Origin: Pontibacillus litoralis JSM 072002
GTDB taxonomy: Bacteria; Bacillota; Bacilli; Bacillales; BH030062
DNA: 64,000 nt
Direction of reading: 5' to 3'
Assembly: GCF_000775615.1 (NCBI RefSeq)
Contig: NZ_AVPG01000014.1
Span: forward strand, 1-64,000
Of the stretch, positions 37,717 through 46,510 are shown piece after piece; position 1 is the stretch's first letter; the number at the start of each line of letters is the position of its first letter. The notes below the pieces were generated by a model. It was not told the origin of the DNA. It worked only from the letters and a program-made list of their open reading frames with translations, and searched no databases. Position numbers and translations under genes: made by a program.

Positions 37717-38207
37717 TCTTGTTGAATGCTCTTTTTCGCGCGGTGCAGACGTGATTTTACTGCTGCTGGCGAAAGGTGCAGTTTATGGGCAATTTCTTTT
37801 TCCTTTAATTGTTCATAGTAATTTAACTGAAAGACCATGCGTAATTTCGGCGACAGCGCTTTTACTTTTCGCTTAATTTTATCTTCTAACAATTTTTGTT
37901 CATACGCTAATTCAACTTCTGATACATGGCTTAGGTCTCGTTGGATTGGCATCGGGACTTCGTCTGTTGGCAGCAGTACTTCTTTCTTCTCTCTTCGCAA
38001 AACATCAATCGCTGTTCTAGACGTGATGGTACGTAGCCAGGCAGCTGTTTTCACTTCGTCTTTTATCTCCCCTAAATGATGGTAAGCTTTCAGAAAGGAT
38101 TCCTGCAACACGTCTTCAGCTAAGCCGTGGTCTTTTATTATTTTCAATGCTGTAAAATAAACCGTGTTATAGTGTTCTCTATATAGATCATGAAAGTCTA
38201 ATTCCAT
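37698..38207 (-). CDS. Sigma-70 family (ECF-like) RNA polymerase sigma factor
   Basis: Residues 5-75 form region 2 (LYREHYNTVYFTALKIIKDHGLAEDVLQ, then AWLRTITSRTAIDVLRRE). Residues 105-165 form region 4 with the helix-turn-helix QLKEKEIAHKLHLSPAAVKSRLHRA. At 169 residues this is the two-domain ECF layout. It is 21 bp downstream of the ABC permease and shares its transcript. No anti-sigma factor is adjacent; the permease carries a large extracytoplasmic region that might sense a signal, but this is speculation. Confidence 0.9.
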   Translation of the reverse strand: MELDFHDLYREHYNTVYFTALKIIKDHGLAEDVLQESFLKAYHHLGEIKDEVKTAAWLRTITSRTAIDVLRREKKEVLLPTDEVPMPIQRDLSHVSEVELAYEQKLLEDKIKRKVKALSPKLRMVFQLNYYEQLKEKEIAHKLHLSPAAVKSRLHRAKKSIQQEAVANA

Positions 38208-38228
38208 GGCCCTATCCTCGCTTTACGT

Positions 38229-40148
38229 TTATTCGAAATGCTCTTTTACCCAATCAGGTGCGTTCTCTTCTGAAAAAGAATATGTTTCATACTCATACAT
38301 ATTACTTGATGTAAATAGGAATACGCTATATTCCCCTGAACTTACTGAATTTACTTTTTCAAGGGCCTCTTGTATGTGCCCTTTATCTTTCGTAGTTAAC
38401 ACCTTCTTCCCTTCTTCTTCTAATACATAAGGATCATCGTATTCACTGGCAACCTTCATTACCTCTACATCATCCGCGTGGAGAAATACTTGTTTATAAT
38501 AGCCTTTTTCTTTTAACCAATTAATTGTATGTTCGTAAGATTGTTTGATGACTATACTATTGTTGTAATATCCGCGATCTTTCAACACAGAAGACATATG
38601 AGTTGTAACACCTTGTTCATATTGACTTTCGTTGTAAGATTCGTTATAAACGTCTTTTCGCAAGTTGTTTAATAATTGTTCCATCTCATCTGCATTGTTG
38701 AATGAAACGATAGAATTTCCTTCAAATTCAAGTTTCTCAATGTCAGAAACATCTATGCTTAATTCGTTATAATATACTTCCTTGAATCCATCTGTGTTAT
38801 AGAGCTTTTCCCATTCGGTTTGTATGTCTTCTTTATTCACTCTATATTCACGGTACACTTGATCACCGTTTTCCAAATGATACGCAATAAAAACGGGATG
38901 TTCATATTCATGAACAGGACTAGAAACATCTATCGCTTGTTCATGCAAATCAATCGTTGTTGCAATCGTTGCTGGATCTTCTGTCACTAACTCTTTATCC
39001 ATATCTGTATATATGTAGGAATATCCCCCAACATATACTGCTTTTACATCTTCTTGTTTCGGTACATAGGACTCATAACTGAAGGCATCCACTTGGACCA
39101 ATCCGAACAACAAGCTGACAACAATACCGTATGCTGCTAATCCTTTTGCATGTTGCAACGAGAAGATGCGCCACGTTTTCACAAGAAGTATTGTCGCGAT
39201 TACGTATCCAATCGACGCTCCGACGACATATCCAAAAAGAAGCCAGGTAATGCTATAAACTCCACTACCGAATATCACACCACCAAGCAACATGAAACAA
39301 AACGTTACACCGTATTTAAATAGTGGCTTTAATTTTGGGATGGCAATAGCTTGTGATGCTGTTTCTAAATGACGGTACCTGTATATGAATAACGCTAACA
39401 AGTAAAAAACAATCATTCCGACGACGTATTGAATCATCATCCAACCACTAATCCACTGCTCTTCTATCATCTGAATCCCATTAATGACAGGTGATAAAGA
39501 ATGATCCAATTGAAATTGAATCGCGGCATAACCGTTAAGGAGAACGTCTAAATTATGTCCAATCAATACATACATCCCATCGAGAAATACTAAGAAGATT
39601 CCCGTTAATACCGCTTGAACAGCAGATATCCCTGTTAACGTTCCAATAAACACACTAAATATGAAAATACTTACAACATTCATACTTGTAGCTAGTAGCC
39701 AAAAGGCAACATCTCTTAAGCCATAAAAATAATGAACATCAAACATCGTGTGCAACAAAACTTGAATAATACCAATTAAGAAAACAGGCGCTAACAAGAA
39801 TACAATTCCAGAGATCATATGGTGATGAAATAATTGCTGTCTCGTAACTGGTAAACTATGATTAAAGTCGGCCGCCTTCTTTACATGTAAATAACGAAAT
39901 AAGAACACAGCCATTAAAATTGGCATGGCAAACATAAATATTGCCTGAATCGGACCGGCGAATTCAACGCTGAATAACCCTTCTTGTATTGGGTATTCAA
40001 TATACATATCAATATCTTCTAATCGCATTAACATCATGATAGGAAGACAGAAGAATAACCCTACAAAATACACAATGCTAACCCAACCAACATTACGGAA
40101 GTCTTGTTTCCATAATTCCTTTTTAAACCAGGATGTTCTCGATTGCAT
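38229..40148 (-). CDS. ABC-2 type permease with large C-terminal extracytoplasmic domain
   Basis: The N-terminal half (about residues 20-385) contains ten or so hydrophobic segments, beginning VGWVSIVYFVGLFFCLPIMML. The C-terminal approximately 250 residues are hydrophilic and predicted to lie outside the cell. The architecture resembles YtrC/YtrD-like permeases with a DUF6449-type extension. The ATG at 40148 is preferred because GGGAGG lies 8 nt upstream. It overlaps the ATPase gene by 26 bp. The substrate is unknown; YtrA-controlled exporters often respond to cell-envelope stress. Confidence 0.87.
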   Translation of the reverse strand: MQSRTSWFKKELWKQDFRNVGWVSIVYFVGLFFCLPIMMLMRLEDIDMYIEYPIQEGLFSVEFAGPIQAIFMFAMPILMAVFLFRYLHVKKAADFNHSLPVTRQQLFHHHMISGIVFLLAPVFLIGIIQVLLHTMFDVHYFYGLRDVAFWLLATSMNVVSIFIFSVFIGTLTGISAVQAVLTGIFLVFLDGMYVLIGHNLDVLLNGYAAIQFQLDHSLSPVINGIQMIEEQWISGWMMIQYVVGMIVFYLLALFIYRYRHLETASQAIAIPKLKPLFKYGVTFCFMLLGGVIFGSGVYSITWLLFGYVVGASIGYVIATILLVKTWRIFSLQHAKGLAAYGIVVSLLFGLVQVDAFSYESYVPKQEDVKAVYVGGYSYIYTDMDKELVTEDPATIATTIDLHEQAIDVSSPVHEYEHPVFIAYHLENGDQVYREYRVNKEDIQTEWEKLYNTDGFKEVYYNELSIDVSDIEKLEFEGNSIVSFNNADEMEQLLNNLRKDVYNESYNESQYEQGVTTHMSSVLKDRGYYNNSIVIKQSYEHTINWLKEKGYYKQVFLHADDVEVMKVASEYDDPYVLEEEGKKVLTTKDKGHIQEALEKVNSVSSGEYSVFLFTSSNMYEYETYSFSEENAPDWVKEHFE

Positions 40149-41016
40149 ACCCTGCACCTCCCATTTCATAAATAAAAATTTCCTCTAACGTTAACGCTAA
40201 CCGATCATACACCACAGGATTGTGCTGCTTCATAATAGCCGATATATCCGCCTCTTTTCCGCGAACAATAAGCAAATGCACACTTCCTCGCTTTTCTTGA
40301 TATACAATGTCAAGCTCCGCCGGCAATGGCTGTTCATCCGTGAAAGCCACCTGCACCTTATGCACATCCGCTTTCAAATCATCTAGCTCCTTCTCCATCA
40401 GCACTTCACCTTTATGCAAAATTCCAATGTGATCACATAAATCCTCGACTTCACGCAAGTTATGCGACGAAATCAACACCGTCATTTCTCGCTCCGCAAC
40501 ATCTTGAATAATCAAGTGCTTAATCTTCTTTCGCATAACCGCATCAAGACCATCAAACGGCTCATCTAACACGAACACATCCGGCATTGCTGACAAAGAA
40601 ATCCAAAAGGAAGCCTGACGCTGCATCCCTTTCGAAAACCGACTTAACTTTTTATTTTCATCCAAATCAAACACTTGCTTTAACTTCTGATAACGCTCTT
40701 CATCCCAATTTGGGTACATATCACGGTAGAAATTTGCCATTTGCCTAGTAGAATACTGCGCAAAAAAATACGGGTTATCCGGCAAAAAAATCATCCGACC
40801 CTTTATATCTTTATTCTCAAACACATTTTGATCCTCTACACGTATCGTGCCATTTGATTGCTTCAATATACCAGCAATCATGCGCATAAGCGTTGTCTTG
40901 CCCGCTCCATTTGAACCAAGCAATCCATAAATTGAGCCTTTATGCACATGAAACGTTACATCACGCAAAATCTGTTCCTTCTCAAACTGTTTATCAATAT
41001 TGTTTACACGAATCAT
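40123..41016 (-). CDS. ABC transporter ATP-binding protein (YtrB-like)
   Basis: Walker A GLLGSNGAGKTTLMRMIAG lies near residues 33-51 and the degenerate signature RFSKGMQRQASFWISLS near 130-147. Walker B DVFVLDEPFDGLD and an H-loop Ser-His (ISSHNLREVEDL) follow. A C-terminal domain extends to 297 residues. The ATG at 41016 is preferred to a TTG at 41034. It is separated from the GntR gene by a single base and overlaps the permease, so all are one operon. Confidence 0.93.
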   Translation of the reverse strand: MIRVNNIDKQFEKEQILRDVTFHVHKGSIYGLLGSNGAGKTTLMRMIAGILKQSNGTIRVEDQNVFENKDIKGRMIFLPDNPYFFAQYSTRQMANFYRDMYPNWDEERYQKLKQVFDLDENKKLSRFSKGMQRQASFWISLSAMPDVFVLDEPFDGLDAVMRKKIKHLIIQDVAEREMTVLISSHNLREVEDLCDHIGILHKGEVLMEKELDDLKADVHKVQVAFTDEQPLPAELDIVYQEKRGSVHLLIVRGKEADISAIMKQHNPVVYDRLALTLEEIFIYEMGGAGYAIENILV

Positions 41017-41017
41017 C

Positions 41018-41386
41018 TCACTCGCCTCCTCCAACTTCTGTAATGAGAGCTTTTAACTCCTCTTCCGTAACCCCTAAATACAAAGCCTCCGCCAATAGTT
41101 TTTTTAATTGTTCCATAACCTTCTCTCGCTTCTCCTTATTCTCCGTAGTATAGGTCGGTGAGACAAAACTCCCCCTTCCCTTCAATGAATAAATATAACC
41201 TTGCGACTCCAGCTCCCGATACGCCTTCTGAATCGTATTCGGATTAATCATCACCTGCTTCGCCAAATCACGAACCGAAGGCAACTTTTCATCCTCCTTC
41301 AGCACGTCATGAATAATGAGCTCCTTCAACCGCTCAACCACCTGCTCATAAATCGGATTCCTGTCCCTAGGATCTATTTCAAACAT
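41018..41386 (-). CDS. GntR-family regulator, YtrA subfamily
   Basis: The winged-helix domain (residues 5-75: RNPIYEQVVERLKELIIHDVL, KLPSVRDLAKQVMINPNTIQKAYRELESQGYI) is followed by only a short helical tail, as in the YtrA class of 120-130 residues. Such regulators repress their own ABC operon and are relieved by envelope-active compounds. The ATG at 41386 has TAGGAGG upstream. A direct 9-bp repeat 28-46 bp upstream is a candidate operator. Confidence 0.92.
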   Translation of the reverse strand: MFEIDPRDRNPIYEQVVERLKELIIHDVLKEDEKLPSVRDLAKQVMINPNTIQKAYRELESQGYIYSLKGRGSFVSPTYTTENKEKREKVMEQLKKLLAEALYLGVTEEELKALITEVGGGE

Positions 41387-41414
41387 ATACACACCTCCTA
41401 GACCATAAGGCCCC

Positions 41415-41432
41415 AACTGTATTAACTGTATT
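41415..41432 (-). promoter_or_regulatory. Tandem 9-bp direct repeat upstream of the GntR gene
   Basis: Two perfect consecutive copies of AACTGTATT (plus-strand reading) lie between the GntR start and a TATAAA-like element. They are a candidate autoregulatory site. Confidence 0.5.
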
Positions 41433-41502
41433 AGTATTTATAGTACACTTAAAGTATATATCAGTCCACAGGAAAAAGTAAAGCACGAATTTCTGAAGAA
41501 CG

Positions 41503-42322
41503 CGAGCGACTCCTCTACGAATGCGAGCGACTTCCTACGAACACGAGCGACTTTCCTACGAATGCGAGCGACTCCTCTACGAATACGAGCGACTCCCTCG
41601 AACGCGAGCGACTTCCTACGAATGCGAGCGACTCCCTACGAACACGAGCGACTTCTCTACGAACACGAGCGACTCCTCTCTGAACACGAGCGACTTCTCT
41701 ACGAATGCGAGCGACTCCTCTACGAATGCGAGCGACTCCTCTCTGAACACGAGCGACTCCTCTCTGAACACGAGCGACTTCCCCCGAACACGAGCGACTC
41801 CTCTCTGAACACGAGCGACTTTCCTCCGAACGCGAGCGACTTCTCTACGAATGCGAGCGACTTTCCTACGAACACGAGCGACTTTCCTACGAACGAGAGC
41901 GACTTCTCTACGAACACGAGCGACCCCTCTCTGAACACGAGCGACCCCTCTCTGAACACGAGCGACTCCTCTCCGAACGAGAGCGACTTTCCTACGAATG
42001 CGAGCGACTCCTCTCTGAACGAGAGCGACTCCTCCCCGAACGCGAGCGACTTCTCTACGAATGCGAGCGACCCCCTCGAACGAGAGCGACTCCTCTCTGA
42101 ACGAGAGCGACTCCTCTCCGAACACGAGCGACCCCCTCGAACGAGAGCGACTTTCCTACGAACGAGAGCGACTCCTCTCCGAACACGAGCGACTCCTCTC
42201 TGAACACGAGCGACTTCTCTACGAATGCGAGCGACTCCTCTACGAACGCGAGCGACTTTCCTACGAACGAGAGCGACCCCCTCGAACGAGAGCGACTCCT
42301 CTCTGAACGAGAGCGACCCCCT
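41503..42322 (+). repeat. Tandem array 2: forty units with invariant core GAGCGAC
   Basis: I count 40 copies of GAGCGAC, all identical. The distance from core to core is mostly 21 bp, with about five at 20 bp and four at 19 bp. Spacers follow a pattern: a pyrimidine tract (TCCTCTCT, TTCTCTA, TTTCCTA or a shortened CCCCT), then GAAC or GAAT, then AC, GC or GA. Because 19- and 20-bp units break the frame, no single protein frame is conserved. It fills the gap between the GntR promoter and the NERD gene. Confidence 0.95.
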
Positions 42323-42429
42323 AATAGGATTTGGCTAACTTAGCAATATTTTTTATGAAAATTTGGTGGGGTTAGCAGGATTTCCTCGAAAGATGTAGAA
42401 TGGTTCATTTGGTTAGAAAGGAGTGTGCG

Positions 42430-43401
42430 ATGATTATTAAATCGAATGATAAGCCGCCGTTGTATTTGCAGCAGTTGGAGGCTTTGATGCGTAGGGTTTC
42501 TTCTCAACATCCGAGCTATCAGAAGATTTCTGATCGTTATCGAAATTTTTCCGCTGGGTATGCTGGGGAACGGGCTTTGAATTATCCGCTGTCTTTGTTG
42601 CGTTTTTCTCCTCATTTTGTTTTCTTCGATTTACGCCTTCAAAATGCTAATCTTTCTTTTTTTCAAATGGATTGTGTTGTTATTACGCCTTATGTTGCTA
42701 TCATTATAGAATCGAAAAATGTGGCTGGGGATGTGTATTTTGATCATCGGTTTCGGCAAATGATTCGGAAAGATCAAGATGGGACGATGGCGATGCCGGA
42801 TCCGATTGAGCAGGTGGAAGGGCAGCGTTTGCAATTACTAGAGTGGCTTGATCAACGTGGTTATCCTCGTGTTCCTGTCGAGAAGTTGGTTGTGATGACG
42901 AATCGGAACGCGGTGCTGCGATCTAGTGATAGCCATGAGGATGCGCTGAAGTATGTTGTACGATTGGATTTTCTGACAAGTAAATTGGAGCAGATTCTAG
43001 TTCCTTATATAGAGCGGATTTTGCCCAAAAAAGAATCTACCCAGTTATGTGATGATTTCCTCGCGCAGCATAAGGAGTACTTCCCTTCGATTCTACCTCC
43101 ATTCCATTTAACTCAAGATGATATTGTGAAAGGGGTCATCTGCGTGGCTTGCGGTGCTGTGCCAATGGCTAGATGCTACGGGAAGTGGCAATGCCCTGCA
43201 TGTCAAGCTACGTCAAAAAAAGCACATCTTTCTGCTTTGAAAGATTATGCCTTGTTGATTCGCTCTTGGATCTTTAATTATGAAGCGCAGCAATTTCTGC
43301 AGATTGATTCGCGTCATACGGTGAAACGGTTAATGCAAGGAGCTCATTTATCAATGGACCGTCCTTATGTATTACGTGAAACAATAAATTTCTCCATATA
43401 A
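42430..43401 (+). CDS. NERD domain protein with C-terminal zinc ribbon
   Basis: The N-terminal part has NERD nuclease-related elements: AGERALNYPLSLL, FFDLRLQ, FQMDCVVITPYVAIIIESKNVAGD, containing the D-(15)-ExK type pattern. The C-terminus carries CVACGAVPMARCYGKWQCPAC, a four-Cys zinc site. Length is 323 residues from the ATG at 42430, preferred over 42400 because AAAGGAG lies 7 nt upstream. The family is predicted to bind or cut nucleic acid, but no role is established. Confidence 0.87.
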   Translation: MIIKSNDKPPLYLQQLEALMRRVSSQHPSYQKISDRYRNFSAGYAGERALNYPLSLLRFSPHFVFFDLRLQNANLSFFQMDCVVITPYVAIIIESKNVAGDVYFDHRFRQMIRKDQDGTMAMPDPIEQVEGQRLQLLEWLDQRGYPRVPVEKLVVMTNRNAVLRSSDSHEDALKYVVRLDFLTSKLEQILVPYIERILPKKESTQLCDDFLAQHKEYFPSILPPFHLTQDDIVKGVICVACGAVPMARCYGKWQCPACQATSKKAHLSALKDYALLIRSWIFNYEAQQFLQIDSRHTVKRLMQGAHLSMDRPYVLRETINFSI

Positions 43402-43504
43402 CCCCACAACTTGCTTATTTTCGTAAATTATAGTGTAAGATTCTGTCACACCAGCGTATGTTTAAATCTTATGTACTTCCCCTATCAATGACATAAGCCT
43501 AAGC

Positions 43505-43539
43505 TAAGAAGTCCCTATCACACAGGTAGGGACTTCTTA
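43505..43539. terminator. Bidirectional terminator between NERD and amidohydrolase genes
   Basis: Arms TAAGAAGTCCCTA and TAGGGACTTCTTA around an 8-nt loop; the right arm includes the stop codon of the minus-strand gene. Confidence 0.85.
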
Positions 43540-44322
43540 ATAATATTGCTCCATTCGAGAGGAGAAAACGGGTACGTGCCGGCGAACTTGTTGTACTTGT
43601 TCTAATTGTAATGTGGCGGTTATCGTTTCTTCTTCTGTTATACTTCCTTGTCTAATATGTTCTCCATTAGCATCAATGACGAGGGAAGTGCCACTAAATT
43701 CCGTCGCTTCATAACTCCCACAACTGTTGCTAGCAACTACATAGAGCTGATTCTCGATTGCGCGTGCGGTTTGGAGAGCAATCCAATGGTTTCGACGAGC
43801 GAGCGGCCATTGCGCTACTATGAACACCACTTCTGCTCCTTCAAGTGCGAGCTTTCTTGTTAGCTCTGGGAAGCGTAAATCGTAGCATATGATAAGGCCC
43901 ATTTTCACACCTCCTAATTCGAATGTGTGTGCATGCTGTTTACCGCCTGTTAAGTAAGCCGGCTCCTTTAGCATCGGTACGAGATGAATTTTGTCATACG
44001 TATAGACGACATCTCCTGTTTTGGATACGACACACGCATGGTTATACACGTGCCCCTCCACTTTATTGGCAAAAGATCCACCAACAATGGCTACCTCATA
44101 CTGACGAGCTAGTTGCTGCAAAAAAGACGTCGTCGGCTCCCCATTCACGTCGGCGATGTTGTCAAGTTCAGGCAATGTATAGCCCGTTGTCCACAGCTCA
44201 GGCAAAACAACGATATCATAGTCTTCCTTGCATAATATTTCTTCCAGCCATCGCTTCACTTTCGCATGGTTTGCCTCTACATTTCCAGGAATGACCTCCA
44301 TTTGGTAAATCGCTATGTTCAT
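43537..44322 (-). CDS. Carbon-nitrogen hydrolase (omega-amidase/nitrilase family)
   Basis: The catalytic triad is visible: E42 (VVLPELWTTGY), K111 (TYDKIHLVPM) and C146 (LIICYDLRFPEL). The 261-residue length and the RFPEL context fit the YafV/Nit2-type omega-amidases that hydrolyse alpha-ketoglutaramate or ketosuccinamate in methionine salvage. No mtn genes are visible nearby, so the substrate remains inferred. It is a single gene, convergent with the NERD gene. Confidence 0.9.
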   Translation of the reverse strand: MNIAIYQMEVIPGNVEANHAKVKRWLEEILCKEDYDIVVLPELWTTGYTLPELDNIADVNGEPTTSFLQQLARQYEVAIVGGSFANKVEGHVYNHACVVSKTGDVVYTYDKIHLVPMLKEPAYLTGGKQHAHTFELGGVKMGLIICYDLRFPELTRKLALEGAEVVFIVAQWPLARRNHWIALQTARAIENQLYVVASNSCGSYEATEFSGTSLVIDANGEHIRQGSITEEETITATLQLEQVQQVRRHVPVFSSRMEQYY

Positions 44323-44388
44323 CGACTACCTCCTACTGAATTTTCTGACTTATATATATTCATTGTAATCGACCAATCTGCATGAAGC

Positions 44389-44418
44389 AAAAAGGATGCT
44401 CCGTATTAAAGCACCCTT
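44389..44418 (-). terminator. Terminator after the VanY-type gene
   Basis: On the minus strand, arms AAGGGTGCT and AGCATCCTT (one wobble) followed by T residues. Confidence 0.75.
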
Positions 44419-44422
44419 GTCT

Positions 44423-45406
44423 TTATTTCATTCCTAAATATTCTTCTAATGTTAACCCGCTTTCTTTCACTTTTACTGCTAAATCCGTTCCTAAATAACG
44501 TAGATGCCACGGCTCATAAATGTATCCCGTTATGTCTTCTTTTCCTTTCGGGTAGCGAACAATAAAGCCGTACTTGTGTGCATGGTTTGCCATCCATTTA
44601 CTTGCATCCGTATATTCAAACCATTGATCCTCTTTCCCAACTTCTCCAACATCAAAGGACAAACCAGTTTGGTGCTCTGATTCACCAGGTTTCGCGCTAT
44701 ATCGGTTCGCCGCTTCAATACCATTTCGTTCTGCATAATTATTAAATAGATTTACTTGATAGTCATACGAGCGATACGTACTAAAGGCCACTAGCTCATA
44801 TCCAGCTTTCTCTGCATCTTTAGCCATTTCATTAAACGCGTTACGGGCTTCTGTACTTTCACCAGGTGCATAATCTTTAGGCAACGGGTGTTCTTTGCTC
44901 GCAATTAACACACCCTTCACATATGTCGGTGAGGAGGGACCTGCTTCTTCGTTCAGCTTTTCTTCTGAAGCTTGCTTAGATAAATTAGAACCTTTGACAA
45001 ATGCATGGTCGTCTTGATAAGTAAAACGGTACCAATGATTATCTGTTTTTCCTGTTACTTTAATGGACTCATCTTTCACCAACTTACCGACGACTTTATA
45101 GGAGGTGCCGGGACCTTTTCGAACCTTAAGTACATCTACATTTACATACATATCTTCATCTGCTTTAGATACTCGATATTCTTTCTTTTCTTTTTTCTTC
45201 TTCTCTTTCTTTGCTTTTTCCCGATCTGCTATCAACTGAAAATTATTGTCTTTCTTCACAATGTCTAACGTATTTCCTGAATTATTTCGTGCAACAACAA
45301 CCGCCTCTGGATCATTGTATTGCACCAAATAAAAGATAAGACCAGCTGTAATTGCTAGACCTATCACACTAGCTACAATCGCTTGGCCCCATTTTCCTTT
45401 CATCAT
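44423..45406 (-). CDS. D-alanyl-D-alanine carboxypeptidase, VanY/LdcB type with SH3 domain
   Basis: An N-terminal membrane anchor (IVASVIGLAITAGLIFYLV) and a Lys/Glu-rich linker lead to a bacterial SH3 domain (YVNVDVLKVRKGPGTSYKVVGKL). A VanY domain follows with SEHQTGLSFDVG and EPWHLRYLG supplying the zinc His, Asp and His ligands. It should trim the terminal D-Ala of peptidoglycan stem peptides outside the membrane. The ATG at 45406 has GGAGG about 8 nt upstream. It is monocistronic. Confidence 0.93.
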   Translation of the reverse strand: MMKGKWGQAIVASVIGLAITAGLIFYLVQYNDPEAVVVARNNSGNTLDIVKKDNNFQLIADREKAKKEKKKKEKKEYRVSKADEDMYVNVDVLKVRKGPGTSYKVVGKLVKDESIKVTGKTDNHWYRFTYQDDHAFVKGSNLSKQASEEKLNEEAGPSSPTYVKGVLIASKEHPLPKDYAPGESTEARNAFNEMAKDAEKAGYELVAFSTYRSYDYQVNLFNNYAERNGIEAANRYSAKPGESEHQTGLSFDVGEVGKEDQWFEYTDASKWMANHAHKYGFIVRYPKGKEDITGYIYEPWHLRYLGTDLAVKVKESGLTLEEYLGMK

Positions 45407-45600
45407 ATAAACTTCCTCCATTTAATTTGCTACTAACGCTTCTACTAAAATACTAAGCTTGTGTGTCACTATTTTCAACCGAACCTATTTCCACTTATCC
45501 ATTCTAGCACGATTTCCCTTTGTGTTAGGCACATTCCGACAAAAAATATAGAAAAAAATCCCCCTATTTCCCGGGAAATTACTCGAAGCCTGTCATAATT

Positions 45601-45634
45601 AAAAAAAATAGCCACTAGCAATGTAGTAGGCTAC
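45601..45634 (-). terminator. Terminator overlapping the end of the CpsB-like gene
   Basis: On the minus strand, TAGCCTACTA pairs imperfectly with TAGTGGCTA and is followed by a T8 tract. Confidence 0.75.
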
Positions 45635-46407
45635 TTCTTGGTTCCAAACAAAGATTGGAACCATGATTTATGTTGAATTCGCTCTGGCATATCTCTCATT
45701 GCGGTTTGTCCTGCTTCAAGCAAAGCGGCATTCTCGATTAGGGTATGCTTCTTCTCCACACCGTGTTGCTTCTCGATTATATCTAAAGCACGCTTTAAGT
45801 TGTACTTGTTGTTTCCCTGTTGATTACCGCTCCCTATAAAGTGAGCAAGGTTATGTTCGATCATTTGATGCGCGAATTTCTGCACCTCTTTCCCGAATTC
45901 TCCACATATGCTGCCAGATTGGATTTGTACATAAGATCCATACTTCACCAACTTATATAGTGTGTCTGGATGGTCTCTCAATTGTTTGTTTCGTTCTGCT
46001 TGGACAATAATTGGATAGTAACCAGCGATTTGTAGCTCATATAGCTTATCGCTCGTATCGTAAGGGATATGTGCATGTGGCATTTTAACCATTACATAAT
46101 TAGTTCCAGCGATTGTTGGAACGTTACTACTCTGTAACTCTTCTATCAGTGCATCACTTAATCGTACCGTTTGCCCAGCTATCACTTTTATCGCTATATG
46201 CTGCTTCTCTAACAACTGTTCAAACGCATTTGCAGATTGACGCAGTACATGCATATCATTCTCCATAACACCACTATTCTCAAGTGGTGTCGCAACAATC
46301 GTATGAACACCATCTAGGTACGCTTTTTTAGCGATTTGAACACTATCACGCTTCACTTGAGAACTCGCATCATACCTTGGTAGAACGTTACAGTGCATAT
46401 CGATCAA
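45631..46407 (-). CDS. CpsB/YwqE-like PHP protein with lost metal ligands (probable pseudophosphatase)
   Basis: Length (258 residues) and overall order match the CpsB/YwqE tyrosine phosphatases: MIDMHCNVLPRYD, IVATPLENSG, YPIIVQAERN, SGSICGEFGKEVQKFAHQMI, LAHFIGSGNQQG. Each motif that normally carries metal-binding residues is altered: HxH reads HCN, TPHH reads TPLE, the ELP glutamate is Lys, AHPER reads VQAER, and SDAH reads SGNQ. The fold is probably kept without catalysis. A TTG start at 46407 follows a GGGGGG ribosome site. No tyrosine kinase or capsule genes adjoin it. Confidence 0.8.
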   Translation of the reverse strand: MIDMHCNVLPRYDASSQVKRDSVQIAKKAYLDGVHTIVATPLENSGVMENDMHVLRQSANAFEQLLEKQHIAIKVIAGQTVRLSDALIEELQSSNVPTIAGTNYVMVKMPHAHIPYDTSDKLYELQIAGYYPIIVQAERNKQLRDHPDTLYKLVKYGSYVQIQSGSICGEFGKEVQKFAHQMIEHNLAHFIGSGNQQGNNKYNLKRALDIIEKQHGVEKKHTLIENAALLEAGQTAMRDMPERIQHKSWFQSLFGTKK

Positions 46408-46510
46408 TTTATTCCCCCCTCAGAATATAGGTCTATTATATCATTTTCAAAGAAAAATGTTAAAAAAAATTCACTTTTGACGAGGGGGTGTAATGCAGTA
46501 CCCATTTTTC

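Noticed and set aside
41521-42306. Several overlapping open frames up to about 213 codons within array 2, on both strands
   Set aside because: They are products of the short repeat lacking stop codons. All frames are open, the period slips by one or two bases, and no ribosome site or known domain is present.
41503-42322. CRISPR array
   Set aside because: The conserved part is only 7 bp, spacers are short, low in complexity and repeated among themselves, and no cas gene is nearby.
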